Assembly (NCBI GenBank): GCA_964035545.1
Contig: OZ037769.1
Location: 1,410,501-1,474,500 of the forward strand
Source of the DNA: Bugula neritina
Taxonomy: Eukaryota; Bryozoa; Gymnolaemata; Cheilostomatida; Bugulidae
DNA length: 64,000 bases
Direction: 5' to 3'
Shown: one piece after another, positions 1-23,691 of the stretch
Layout: each line of letters starts with the position of its first letter
Position numbering within the stretch: position 1 is the stretch's first letter
The notes under the pieces: generated by a model
Seen by the model: only the letters and a program-made list of their open reading frames with translations
Told to the model about the DNA's origin: nothing
The model's database searches: none
Position numbers and translations under genes: made by a program

Positions 1-271
1 TGATTGTTCACAGCCATTGCAAATGTCTTCATTCAGGCCAAATCATTTTTTTATTCAGCCAAATGTAATTGCTCATGCTAGAAGTGCTTATACTTACCTA
101 TAATCTTTTTACTTGGAGGCATTAACTCCAGCCTCTGGTATCTAAGCTATAACATTAACTGTGTGTTTGTATTTATACATTTTAAATGAGCTCCTGCTAT
201 ATTCCAAAGTGTGTACCAACTTATTATTTCACATTTTAATTACTTTGCTATTTTTGTAGCTAAATTTCATC

Positions 272-2442
272 ATGACAGCACCTATTGGAGAACTAGCACT
301 TACCAAACCCGCCCCCAGTTTTTCTGGAACCGCAGTAGTGGATGCTGATTTCAAGACAGTAAAACTTAGTGACTACAAAGGGAAATATGTTGTCTTCTTT
401 TTCTACCCTCTAGATTTGTAAGTTGATGTTGAAAAAAAGAATTGGACTTGATATAAAATGTTTTGTATTGCAAGTATTTGAATTTTATATATAAAACCAA
501 TTCAGCATCTACATCTATACCACCCTATTGCTCATTTGAATAAATTTTATAAATAATATTTATCTGTTTGTATTTTCTTTTGTAGTACATTTGTATGCCC
601 TACAGAGATTATAGCTTTCAGTGATAGAGCTGAAGAATTTCGAGCTATCAATTGTGAGGTAAGCACCAATCAGTGTGAGGTTATTTGAACTATGGTGTCA
701 TAATATTTGTAGCTGGTTTTAACAGTAGAATACTAAGCTTCTAGTGTTTATTGATTCTCAACGCATATGTTCATAATGGTTTCATTAGCACTGCTCCAAT
801 GTGGCTATGAGCATGCTAATGCACCTATCCTACAAATTATTTTACAATTTACACAACGCGATATACTAGATATATGTAGATACACATGTAGAAGCTGTAG
901 GCATATTGATTTCAAAAGCATAATATAATTCAAATTGGTAGCCCAGCTAGAGTTACACAACTTTGTCCTGTGAGCTGTATCAATTAACTCTCTTAAGTAT
1001 CAGGTGATTTAGGGAATATAGCTTATTATAAACACAGCTTTGACACTTTGCATGCATGAATTAGGTAACAGAAATCGATACAGATTACAAGCTAAACATA
1101 AGTAATGGGAAGAAATTCCAGCAAATTTAAAAAGTGCATTTCTAAAGTCAAGTAGTCATATTACAAACAGGCTGTATGACTGGAGTTTTCAAATGATTAT
1201 TAAAACCTGTCCAGTGTCCACATTGGGACATGCATTCATTTTTTAGAAAATTCAAAAACACCCAAATGGTCCAGCTTTTTCTGATCATGCAGCTGATAAG
1301 CAAGTTTTTTTCCAAATACAAATTTAACAATTGCTGACCAAGTAGCAGTGCTTTTCAGTGACACCAAAGCCTTTGAAAGTTCACTCAGTAAAAATAACCA
1401 TGAATAGATTAAATATTAGTTCTTAGTAGATACAGAACTCATAATATTATGCTTCTTAATTCCATTTATGCCTCAGGATTATTTTAAGAGCAGCTAGGGA
1501 ATTTATTCGGCTAAAACTTGTGTCTCTGCTCAGGTTATAGCATGCTCTACCGACTCTGAGTTCAGTCACCTGGCATGGATCAACACTCCACGCAAGCAAG
1601 GGGGTCTTGGAAACATGAACATTCCACTGCTTGCTGACAAAACTTGCGAGATAGCCAAGAAATATGGTGTATATAAGGAAGATGAAGGTATGGCAACATT
1701 ATCATAGCCCACACAAATTTCATTTAGGGCTCCCAAGTGCTCTAAGCTATGGATTTAGCTAACAACCAATAGTTGAGACTCGCATTGCTCTGTTGCCGAG
1801 TATAGTTGGATTTTTTTGTTTTGGGCTAAAAATCATCACCATGTTATCATTCTAACTTCAAATTGCAACTTTTCGCATGCATTATTCGAAACATCAACAA
1901 TAGAATAATCAATTTAAGCTCAAAATTGTAAAATTTAGTGAGCAATAAGAAGCAGTTACAATCAACTAGCTAGTGTTCGGCATATGTAGAATCAACTTAT
2001 GTAATTGATGTTTAAGATTTCGCTTACAGCTTGGAAATTCAACCATTTTATTGATAATGCTAGTCTCAAACTCAGTCTTACTTTTTATTCAGCACTACTA
2101 ATATATTAGCTGGGATTTTTTTGTAACCATGCAGTAGTATATCTTCACTCTAAAATGTATATTTTTCTACTGGCCAACCTTTCGCATTCCAGCTGTTATA
2201 GGCCTGTTTATTTTGCAGGTGTTGCATTCAGAGGTCTCTTCATAATAGATGGCAAGGGCAACCTCAGGCAGATGACTATCAATGATTTACCAGTGGGCCG
2301 ATCAGTAGATGAAACTCTGCGATTGGTGCAAGCATTTCAGTTTACTGACAAGCACGGTGAGGTGTGCCCGGCTGGATGGAGACCTGGTAAAGAAACTATT
2401 AAACCTGATCCCAAAGGCAGCAAATCTTTCTTCCAAAAGTAA
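272..2442 (+). CDS. Typical 2-Cys peroxiredoxin (PRDX1/2-like), 198 aa
   Basis: Coding exons are 272-417, 586-658, 1534-1687 and 2219-2442; their sum of 597 nt gives 198 residues, matching the usual length of about 199. The enzyme reduces hydrogen peroxide and organic peroxides in the cytosol using thioredoxin. The peroxidatic Cys lies in the FVCP motif (about C53) and the resolving Cys in the VCP motif (about C174). The GGLG motif linked to hyperoxidation sensitivity is present in exon 3. The C-terminal YF partner motif is changed: the tail reads SFFQK, so Tyr is Phe. No signal or transit peptide is seen, so a cytosolic form is likely. A strong acceptor-like TTTTTGTAG ends 12 nt before the ATG, suggesting a 5' UTR intron or trans-splice site. 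A possible polyadenylation hexamer is at 3468-3473. All introns are GT-AG. Paralogue-level assignment (PRDX1, 2 or 4 core) is not resolved. Confidence 0.95.
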
Positions 2443-3467
2443 ATGGTCTATCCACCAACTGTGCCTGTTGTAGTTACTACGCAGCTTTAGTGTAATTGAT
2501 TGCTAAAGAGATAGTCTCAAATTAATTATTGTTATTCTGATAAACTAGGACATTTTTCTTTTTTAGACAATTTACTGAATCCAGTTTTTTTTATACAAAT
2601 TTTACACTTCCTGTTTGCTGTACTGAGATGTTGCCTATTGGTGCATGAATAGTTTTACAGAGGTTGTTTAATTAATATCATTTCCCTAACTGAAAGGGCA
2701 GGTTTTTTGAGGAAAGGTTATTGGGTGAGCTATGAATATTAAGTCGAGTTTTCTGTAACCCCAAGCTATCCTCAGTCAGTCAACAGTTTTAATTTTGATG
2801 ACTCAAGTGTAGTATAACTCAAATTAATTTTCTTGGAAGATAATTTCAAGTTCCTTTATAAAAAGAATGTTTTATTAAATAGCAACTCTATAACTGTTGG
2901 CTACATTTGCTATAGTTGAGCTACAGGTAGATGCAAAAAGTCAATTTGCTTTGGATGAATTTATTGTTTATAATAGGAATATTATTCTATGCTCGGTTAT
3001 TAGGAAATATTTCTGTTTCCAGCGTAGATCTGAGAGAGTAATCTCAACAATGTCATGCTCACTGCTTTTGTTATTTTCATATTGTATTGCTTTATTAGCC
3101 AATTGTGATAGACTGCTGTGATGTACCTTTATATTACTAATATTGTGGTAAATATAACTGTTATGCATAAATAGAGGCATGTTATATTGGTATTATTATT
3201 GTTGTGATATTAAGAGCCCTGTGTTATTATTGAACAATATAGAACTTATATACAGTATACTATGATTTATGATGCTTACAATTATAGATTTACAGTGTAA
3301 ATCATTGCAAATTATAACCTCCAAGTTGAGATACTGGGACAATATTATATTGAATGATCGTTGTAAAACCTTACATAGAATTCAACTGCACATAATGTTT
3401 TACAATGTTAGAATGTTTTACCAAAATAAAATATCTCGTATGGAAGTAATATTGTTATGGAATATAC

Positions 3468-3473
3468 AATAAA
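3468..3473 (+). promoter_or_regulatory. Candidate polyadenylation signal of the peroxiredoxin gene
   Basis: AATAAA about 1 kb after the peroxiredoxin stop. Another AATAAA lies about 45 nt upstream. The assignment is positional only. Confidence 0.35.
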
Positions 3474-4007
3474 GTTACAATTTGTTAACTGTATCAATAT
3501 ATGGTCAATAATAGCACATTTATATGGGTAAAATCATAAACTATAAAAATAAGTTGGCTGTTGGTAGTATTCCATTACAATAGACTATAGAGAATGATGG
3601 AGTAAAAGCTGGTAAAATGGCAGTACAATCCGATACATGATATTTCTGTATTCCCTTCAGTGTTACCAAGATAATCTGACCGTTGCATTTAGATAGAGAA
3701 AGTATTTAATAATTAGGTTTATAGTTTTTAATCTCAAAGAAGCCCAAATAATGCAAACCAAAATTAAGTTGCCAAAATGAATTTAAACATGATGAAAATA
3801 ATTGACACTAAAAGGTTACCTGCTAGCACTTTGCTGTTCCCATAACAGAAGGAGCATACACCTGCTTGGCCAGCATACTCCAAATGAAACCAGACAACAT
3901 GAACTGACAGAACAATAGAAAATGGGAACAGGTTCATGTGTTGCCTAAATTATATCTTGCTGTGAAATTAACCCTCAATAAAAGGCTGGTGAAATTTCAA
4001 GAAGTCT

Positions 4008-4059
4008 GTCACCACTATAAACAGTGGGGGAACAATTCTCAACAGTTTTCAACTGTGAC
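4008..4059. repeat. Cloverleaf-like foldback motif, copy 1
   Basis: GTC 4008-4010 can close on GAC 4057-4059 around three short stems. Stem A is CCACT/AGTGG (4012-4016 with 4023-4027), stem B is GGGAA/TTCTC (4028-4032 with 4036-4040), and stem C is ACAGTT/AACTGT (4042-4047 with 4051-4056). It is immediately followed by copy 2. Confidence 0.6.
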
Positions 4060-4072
4060 ATGATTCGTGACG

Positions 4073-4122
4073 GTCTCCACTATTACAGTGGGAGAATAAT
4101 TCCCAACAGCATAAGCTGTGAC
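4073..4122. repeat. Cloverleaf-like foldback motif, copy 2
   Basis: Same plan as copy 1. GTC (4073-4075) and GAC (4120-4122) enclose CCACT/AGTGG, a weaker central stem ending in CCC, and ACAGC/GCTGT. The last pair of stem C is C-G, where copies 1 and 3 have T-A. Confidence 0.6.
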
Positions 4123-4367
4123 GAGACGGGTCTAGATAACTTTAGTAAACAAATTATAAACGAGTTAGCATAGCTACTTGATAAATATATTTGCTTATTA
4201 ACCAATATTGAGTGAGGACAACATAGCCATGTTTTCATTCATCACAGCTGGAGAAAATTTAGCTTTCAACGGGCATAAATTCTCATCAGCAATCGAAACT
4301 TAGCTTCTAGTTGATCCAATTGAAAGTTATTCATTTGTGTAAAACCAATTGTGACAGAGCAACAACA

Positions 4368-4418
4368 GTCGCCACTAGCAGAGTGGGGGAACAAATCCCA
4401 ACAGTGTAAAACTGTGAC
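4368..4418. repeat. Cloverleaf-like foldback motif, copy 3
   Basis: GTC 4368-4370 and GAC 4416-4418 enclose CCACT/AGTGG (4372-4376 with 4382-4386), GGG/CCC (4387-4389 with 4397-4399) and ACAGT/ACTGT (4401-4405 with 4411-4415). Confidence 0.6.
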
Positions 4419-4791
4419 TTTATTTTAGAACAATATTCAACATATAATACTAGACTTGCCTTGATTGTGTCACAGATTTTACTCCATCAATTGATCGGGT
4501 CACATTATATGTTAGTCCACAGATAACGTTCACTCAACTTATTAATTTACAAATAAGCACTTGCTGGCAAACCAGTGAGTAAATTTCAACATTTTGAAGG
4601 AGTAAAACATGTGATGTCTACTAAAACGAGTGTTTCAACACATGAGTGGTAGAGCAGTACCAACCTTAGACATAGAGAATATATAAGATAGGCTGCAGTG
4701 TGCTTTATTCAACAGTAAATGTACATACATAAAATGAACATAAAAAGTCAAGTTACAGAATATTACACTGTAGATATGGAAATAAGAGTAA

Positions 4792-4857
4792 GTCGCCAAC
4801 CCAGATAGTCCGGTTGGGGGCGTTCAGGACGTCCCAACAGCTGTTAATAGCTGTGAC
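4792..4857. repeat. Cloverleaf-like foldback motif, copy 4 (divergent)
   Basis: GTC 4792-4794 and GAC 4855-4857 enclose CCAAC/GTTGG (4796-4800 with 4813-4817), a longer central stem GGGCGT/ACG-T-CCC (4818-4823 with 4829-4835) and ACAGCT/AGCTGT (4837-4842 with 4849-4854). Two pairs of stem A differ from the other copies on both strands, so pairing is kept although the sequence changed. It lies about 200 nt beyond the ZNF207 stop codon. Confidence 0.6.
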
Positions 4858-5055
4858 ACGCACTTGCCTGTCTCTCAGTTAGTTATATTCTCCAACGTCT
4901 CTCAATATATACAAACGCCTACCTTCAACTTAGACACACGGCGAACAGTTAGGAAGTTGTGTACTCAGGTTTGTGTTGAATAAATTTACGACCTACCCAC
5001 TGCATAGAAACAGTCTCACACATGGTGACAGCTATATGGTACAAGCTACGAGGCT

Positions 5056-7985
5056 TTAATAGCGGATCATACCAGAAGAGTAGTGAATGTTCGGGTCTCC
5101 AGAAGGACCACCCGTATATTTAGGTAGCTTAGCTCGTTTCTCCTCCTACAAAGTATTGAAAACATACTAAATAAGAAGAGAGAAGAGTGAAATTGAAATG
5201 ACTTTGTATTGGAGTAAATCTCAAGTTTTCTAACAATTCGAAAAAAAAGGTTCCAATGATGTCAATACATATTCAAAGCTGATTTGGTTCCAGCATAAAG
5301 TAACGAGCCAAAGCATTTGAAAAATGTAATAAATTTCATGAGAGCAAAGTACACACGTGACACACTGACTCTACCTGTCACACTCAGTGACCCAGACACA
5401 TGACACACTGACTACTTGTCACACCCACTGACACACACATGGCACACTGATTCCTTCTGTCACACTCAGTGACTCAGAGGTGACATATGCTCTCACTTAA
5501 CAGCAAAATGAAAGTAAGAAAGGCTTATCTTGTACAGAAAGCTCCTTTCCTTTCTCAGTGTAGTCAGTGGTAAGAATCTACAAGAACACAAGAGACAGCA
5601 AACTACTTCCAGGAGAATCAGGGAGGGCATACTTACCAGAGAGATGTCTTCATCAGGATGAACAATAATCTGACCTGACCCTGTGGAGTCAACTTTCTTG
5701 ATGCCAGAAGGTAGGCTGCTCTTACCACCGTCCCCGCCCGAAGAAGAGGCTGTAACTTGAGGAGATGCAGGCAGTGGGATGCCAGGAGGTGGGAAAGCGG
5801 CCGGTGTCGGCATGGACTGGCCGGCTTCAGCTTGAGCCGATAAGGAGGGCTGCGGTGGCGCCTGGAGGAACAACGGCAGTCAGTATTATTTCTAACTTCT
5901 ATATTCATTTTAATTAATTTTAATTTTACTGTTACTGAGCGAGAGTTGACAGGTGACATAGTAAACTTGTACCTGGGATGTAGCGGCAGGAAAGAGTGGT
6001 GGTCGTGTCGGGCCGATACTCGGTGGCGGCTGAGGTCCAGAGTTTGGGGGAGGGGCTCCTGGGGGTCTCCACATTCCAGGAGGCGGGCCTCCCATTCTAG
6101 CACCACCCATATTAGGTGGAGGACCGCCCATTCCCATGCCTGATGTTTGTGAGATGCAAAATGAGATTAGCCAATTAAATAAAACGTATCGACCTTCACC
6201 TAGAACCACAAACTTGTCCCATCTTATTAAGGGCAAGTGATATAAAAATGAGAAACAGATGGCAAAGTGACTGCCCCAGGCCAGGAAAACAAACCAGGAT
6301 AAATTTCAAGTTCTTCAAAATAATATCAGCGGCTCTTACCAGGTGGAGGGCCTCCCATTCCGGGGGGAATCGGCATTCGTGGGGGACCAGGCATCCCCGG
6401 GGGACCATTGAACATCATTTGAGGGGGTCGCATTCCCATTGGTCCACCTATGGGTTGAAGCACAAATGCATTTAGTACACTAATGAGGGGGCACGCAATT
6501 TTTAATAGTCACTAACAAAACAAACTATATTTAGTATAATTTAAATGTTAGTAACTTAACAGCACCAAAAACCAATCACTCACCCATATTTGGCCCACCA
6601 AAATTGGGACCTCCAAAGTGAGGCCCACCAAAGCCACCCATATTAGGGCCACCAAAGCCTGATGGACCCATATTAGGTGGCCCAAAGCCTGGCATTGGAG
6701 GTCGCATTCCCATCTGGTTGAATTGTGGAGTCGGAGGAGCTGATTGGTTATTAGAAGCAGAATTGCTTGACTCGCCCACTGTAACATCCAAGATACGATT
6801 ACCAATCGGCAATAGGCTACTTATTGACTAGTGTGTCTAAGAAAAATAGTTTTGGAATCATATCTTACACTTTCTAAATTTTAGATGAGGCGTACAATGG
6901 CTGGAAAACTAAAGTAACAAAATAACTAAGGACGGTGTTAACTTGTGCGAGTAATAAAACTTTGACAATTTTGCAAAATAACCTGATGACTGTTGACTGG
7001 AAGTTTTCTTCTCGTGGGCTATGACATCTTCTTCGGGAATTCCTTCCATCCCGTAGATCTCAATTTCTGTGCTGTCTCGCCCAGGTACGGCATTATGCAC
7101 CTTCTCTAATTTCTCTTTGTGTACCTACACCAGCAGTGAATCGGATAACACCCCTAACTACCTGGTTTAATATGTACACATGACAGTCAGTAAATATCAA
7201 TAAAAATAATACATATCACCATATTACTAGACACCACTCTTACTGTATTCAAGCACTATAAATAGTTGATGCAGTTGCGTACAGTAGTGGATAAGAACAG
7301 CATGAGATTACCGACCTGGGCACAGTGAATCTGTAAGCCGGGCCCGGTGTACAGTTTCTTGTGACAGATGTGACATTTGAAATGTTTTGCTTTCTGGTGC
7401 TGAATTAATATCTTTTCATCTTCAAACTCACGATTACAATACCTAGATTCTAAGGTCAAGGCTGAACAACTTGCAAGGTAAACAGTCACACATTTATTAA
7501 CAGTAGAAAAGAAATTGAGATAGCCTAAGTTCTTTAATTTATTTTATTAAACCTTGGTTTGGGGGCAGTTTGAAATTCTTGGTAGAACATAACTTATTTT
7601 GCTACACTTTCTAATCTAGAATACAGGCTTTTTTCAATTACTGCACCTAACTCGAAAATCATATAAATTTAAGAATTTCCAACTAATAAAACTTCCATTC
7701 TGTCCATATAAGTATAGCAGTCATAGATATACAATACAACTGCTAGAATCAATTTTAATGCAGCATCTTAATTACTGAATTGCAAATTGCAAATTCTGAT
7801 TTTCTGTGACTATAAAACTTTGTACAGGTGAGTTTTTAGAATCATCATTAGTAGAACGAGAATCTAAGATAAATGAGTTTTACATTCAATGATAACAAAT
7901 TATTGCATTAACCGGTTGACAATACCAGCATTATAAAAGGATACCAGCACCATGGCTTAGACTGCTTTTTCTTCTTTCTACCCAT
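5056..7985 (-). CDS. ZNF207: BuGZ/ZNF207 orthologue, BUB3-binding zinc-finger protein, 364 aa
   Basis: Coding exons on minus: 7945-7985, 7316-7442, 6983-7124, 6584-6778, 6340-6447, 5973-6139, 5637-5861, 5056-5145 (1095 nt). The family binds microtubules, stabilises BUB3 for kinetochore loading and also acts in splicing. The N terminus MGRKKKK is followed by two tightly conserved C2H2 fingers (about residues 12-60, core [14 protein letters not shown]), then the [11 protein letters not shown] motif. The middle is low-complexity Gly/Met/Pro/Asn with GGPNMG-like repeats, the kind of region reported to drive coacervation. The GLEBS motif that binds BUB3 is present: VHPDEDISL ends exon 7 and [10 protein letters not shown] begins exon 8, so an intron in phase 0 splits it. 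The tail is short (ends MIRY). It is head-to-head with the BAHCC1-like gene. Intron 7 holds a short minisatellite at about 5350-5480. Confidence 0.95.
5350..5480. repeat. Minisatellite in ZNF207 intron 7
   Basis: About three imperfect copies of a unit of roughly 42-50 bp built on TGACACACTGACT and TGTCACACTCAGTGA. Confidence 0.7.
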
Positions 7986-10822
7986 ATCTACTTAAATTCA
8001 AAATGAGTTTAGGTTCTTCTTTCTTGTGATCAGGGTAGCTGCAATTACTCAATTTTATAAACTCTCACATTAAATAAGAATACTTAATTGGTGAATGTGC
8101 TAAATATTATAATTATGATTCTGAGTATGATTGTTCATTAAAATAGTTTGAATTAATATCATCAGAATGATAACCATCATGATGATGGTCTTGATTATCA
8201 ATTGATACTGGTAAACTCAAACTGATAATCATTATGATTATGATTATGATAAATATTATTGGTTATTAAATTTGAAATTCCTGTATATCGTTAATTTTAG
8301 TTTTAATAATTTTAATTCATTTTAGGCCTAATAATAATTTCAAATTTAAAGTTTTAACTATTATTACTATTTAGTGTTTTATGTTGATATGTGATGTATA
8401 ACTATAAGCCGCCTTCAGTTGTCCTGTTATTCTAAAAAAAATTAGCCTAGGTTAGCGCCAGCTTTCAAAAACACCTTCTCATTATGAGCTAAAAATTAAA
8501 TTACCTAGTATCTACAAACTACGACTAAAAATGGCAGCTTCGACAATTCATCGGTTTCAATTACAAAGTTATTCTCTTTTTTGCCAAGATTAAAAAGACA
8601 ACCCTTTTGAGATTAATAACGCGCCAACATTTAAGGAGTTGTCTTTGATTTTCAACTAGTAGCTTGTATCGGAAATCGTTAGTAGACCTACGATCTCCAG
8701 GAGGGAAAGCGGCGTGCCACTGAAGCAAAGCGAAACAATCGAATAGAAGGATAACAATCATTCAATTGCAAGAAGTAGCGACGAAAGGATTAACAATCAA
8801 AGCAAAACTGAGGACAGTAGTAACGATAACATTCCACTGAGGTAAAAGCTTAAATTTTTATGTTGTATTCGTATTTTGACCTAACGTGAATAGTAGCACA
8901 CGTATTGATGTTCATAACCAGGTACTTAGAGTTACTATAAGTATTATCTAGCTCTCTGTTCAGGTTCTACACTAAAACTTTTAGTAAATCTTAATGATAT
9001 TCTAATCTTTATCTACTACTACTTCTAGTACTTCTACTTCTAGTCACAGAAGCAAATTGAAATTTGAAAGAGATAAGTTAAACCCACTAACTGACTAAGT
9101 CTCAAAGTCAGTCAGTATCGCGTGTTAATTTAGTATTACTATTACTATTACTATTAGTATTACTATTAGTAATACTATTACTATAACCATGTCTATTGGT
9201 ATTAGTAATTACTATTAGTATTACTATTAGTGATAGTGATAGCATTGCTATCGGTATGGCGATGAGTTGCTGCAAGTGTAATCACTATGACTATCACTAT
9301 CAGAGTACCCCTATCAGTATCAGCCAAGTCTGAGTAGTGAATCTCAATCTGGTGTCTGAGTGATAATAACAACTGATATAAACTTAAAGTTAACGCCAAG
9401 CGTGAAACATGTTTACGTTACTTTTAGTAATAAGTTACTACTAAAGCACTAATTAGTTGCTGTTAACATTGCGAAATTATTAGGCTTGATCATGGTGTTA
9501 AACTCAAATGACCATTGTTAAGCATTGTGATTGCCATTACATAATGATAACGCATTTACTAAGAGTCAGAGTGAGTCTAACTAATACTAATAGTAATGCT
9601 AATACAGTAAATGTAATAGCACTTTTAGCTGTTATTACTAATAATATTAGTACTACTACTACCGCGGTAGTTCATGTCAGTGTTAGTAAGAAAGTTGTAC
9701 TTCTTCTTCATATTGATCTTGAAAGTCAATTACCATAGTATCATAGCTGTAAACTATCAATTGTATTCTTTACACTGATTGCAAGATGAATATTACCATC
9801 AAGTTGACGCTGACTAATTTAGTATCAGTAATGGATTGTCATTATGATTGAGTTTACTTTGTAATCCCTAATTAAATTTCCTCTTTATTATTATTAAACA
9901 TATATTACTGTATTTAGTGTGTTGCATCTACTGCTAGTGCTTATACCTGGTACACAATCGTTATCATCATAGTAACCAATGTGTATAGTATACTAATTGC
10001 TATTAAATCATAATTTAGTATTGGATTTGAAAGCTTAAATTACTTATTAAAATAGTTTTAACTTGATTGAAAATTGCTATGGAGTTCTTCTAAATAATAG
10101 ATAGCTACTCAAGGTCTTTCATTTTAATTGTAGCTAGTTATTGGATTTTAGATGGAAGTTAGCAGTTAATACTGGACAGGTCGGCTCTATTCGAAAGTAT
10201 AATAGCCAGATTAATTTTAGTGCTTAAATTGAATGTGAGGATTAGCTGCACTGTTACAGTCAATAACAATAAAAACGGCACATTTATACCTAATGTGTTT
10301 TCATTTTTCCAGGCATACTGTTTCTAATTAAGTAGTTGAATAGAACTTGTCAATGTTACATGTTTACACATTTATTGATAATGTATATCTCAGTAGGCTT
10401 TGGAATTTGCAGTGTGCTCTGTCTTTAACATACAACAATAATTAATATTATAGCATTTTCAAAGTCGCAAAAAATAATTTAGTTCATAACACACATGTAT
10501 AATTGTATACACATTCTATGTATAAGCATATATTTTATACGTCTTGCACATGTCGCTACTTATGTGAAGAATTAACACATTTTAGCTTTTAGGCATTTGG
10601 GAAAAGTTGTTGTTACATGCAAATCTAACACCATATCTAAGCAGTGCTACTACAACTTTGTGTTACTGCTACAACTTTCTAGTTTGTGGTTATCAAAGAT
10701 TAGATTAAAGCTTCAGTTGATATTTTGATTGTTGCTCTCACCCTGCAACTAGTGTAAAGGATATTTTAATTAATATCAGGATGTTCCCTCTACTTTTCTC
10801 ACAAGTAATGTTTGTTTTCCAG
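7986..10822. other. Head-to-head intergenic region ZNF207/BAHCC1-like with degenerate low-complexity tracts
   Basis: No coding exon is supported. From about 8095 to 8420 the text is dominated by GATTATGAT-like words. From about 8970 to 9680 it is dominated by TATTACTATTAGT- and TGATAGTGAT-like words that drift from unit to unit rather than forming a clean microsatellite. Promoters for both genes are expected here. The acceptor directly before the BAHCC1-like ATG implies that any 5' UTR exon of that gene lies within this region. Confidence 0.6.
8970..9680. repeat. Degenerate trinucleotide/hexanucleotide tract
   Basis: Runs such as ATTACTATTACTATTAG at about 9135-9180 grade into TGATAGTGATAGCATTGC and TATCACTATCAGAG. 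The same vocabulary recurs at 34030-34095 and 46890-48660. Confidence 0.65.
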
Positions 10823-10823
10823 C

Positions 10824-23691
<12,868 letters not shown>

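Larger units (their letters stand above)
2443..5055. other. Tail-to-tail spacer between peroxiredoxin and ZNF207
   Basis: AT-rich sequence with no convincing coding exon on either strand. It holds the peroxiredoxin 3' UTR (to roughly 3.5 kb), four foldback motifs listed separately (4008-4857), and the ZNF207 3' UTR on the minus strand, with a TTTATT (AATAAA on minus) at 4704-4709. If that signal is used, motif copy 4 lies inside the ZNF207 3' UTR. Short open frames here (e.g. 2897-3121, 3269-3472) look random. Confidence 0.5.

Noticed and set aside
4008-4122. tRNA or known self-cleaving ribozyme
   Set aside because: The cloverleaf lacks tRNA arm lengths, anticodon geometry and A/B boxes. No hammerhead, twister or HDV-like core motif is present.
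8561-8761. 66-codon minus-strand frame upstream of ZNF207
   Set aside because: No domain. It could be 5' UTR, but the MGRKKKK start at 7985 is the conserved one.
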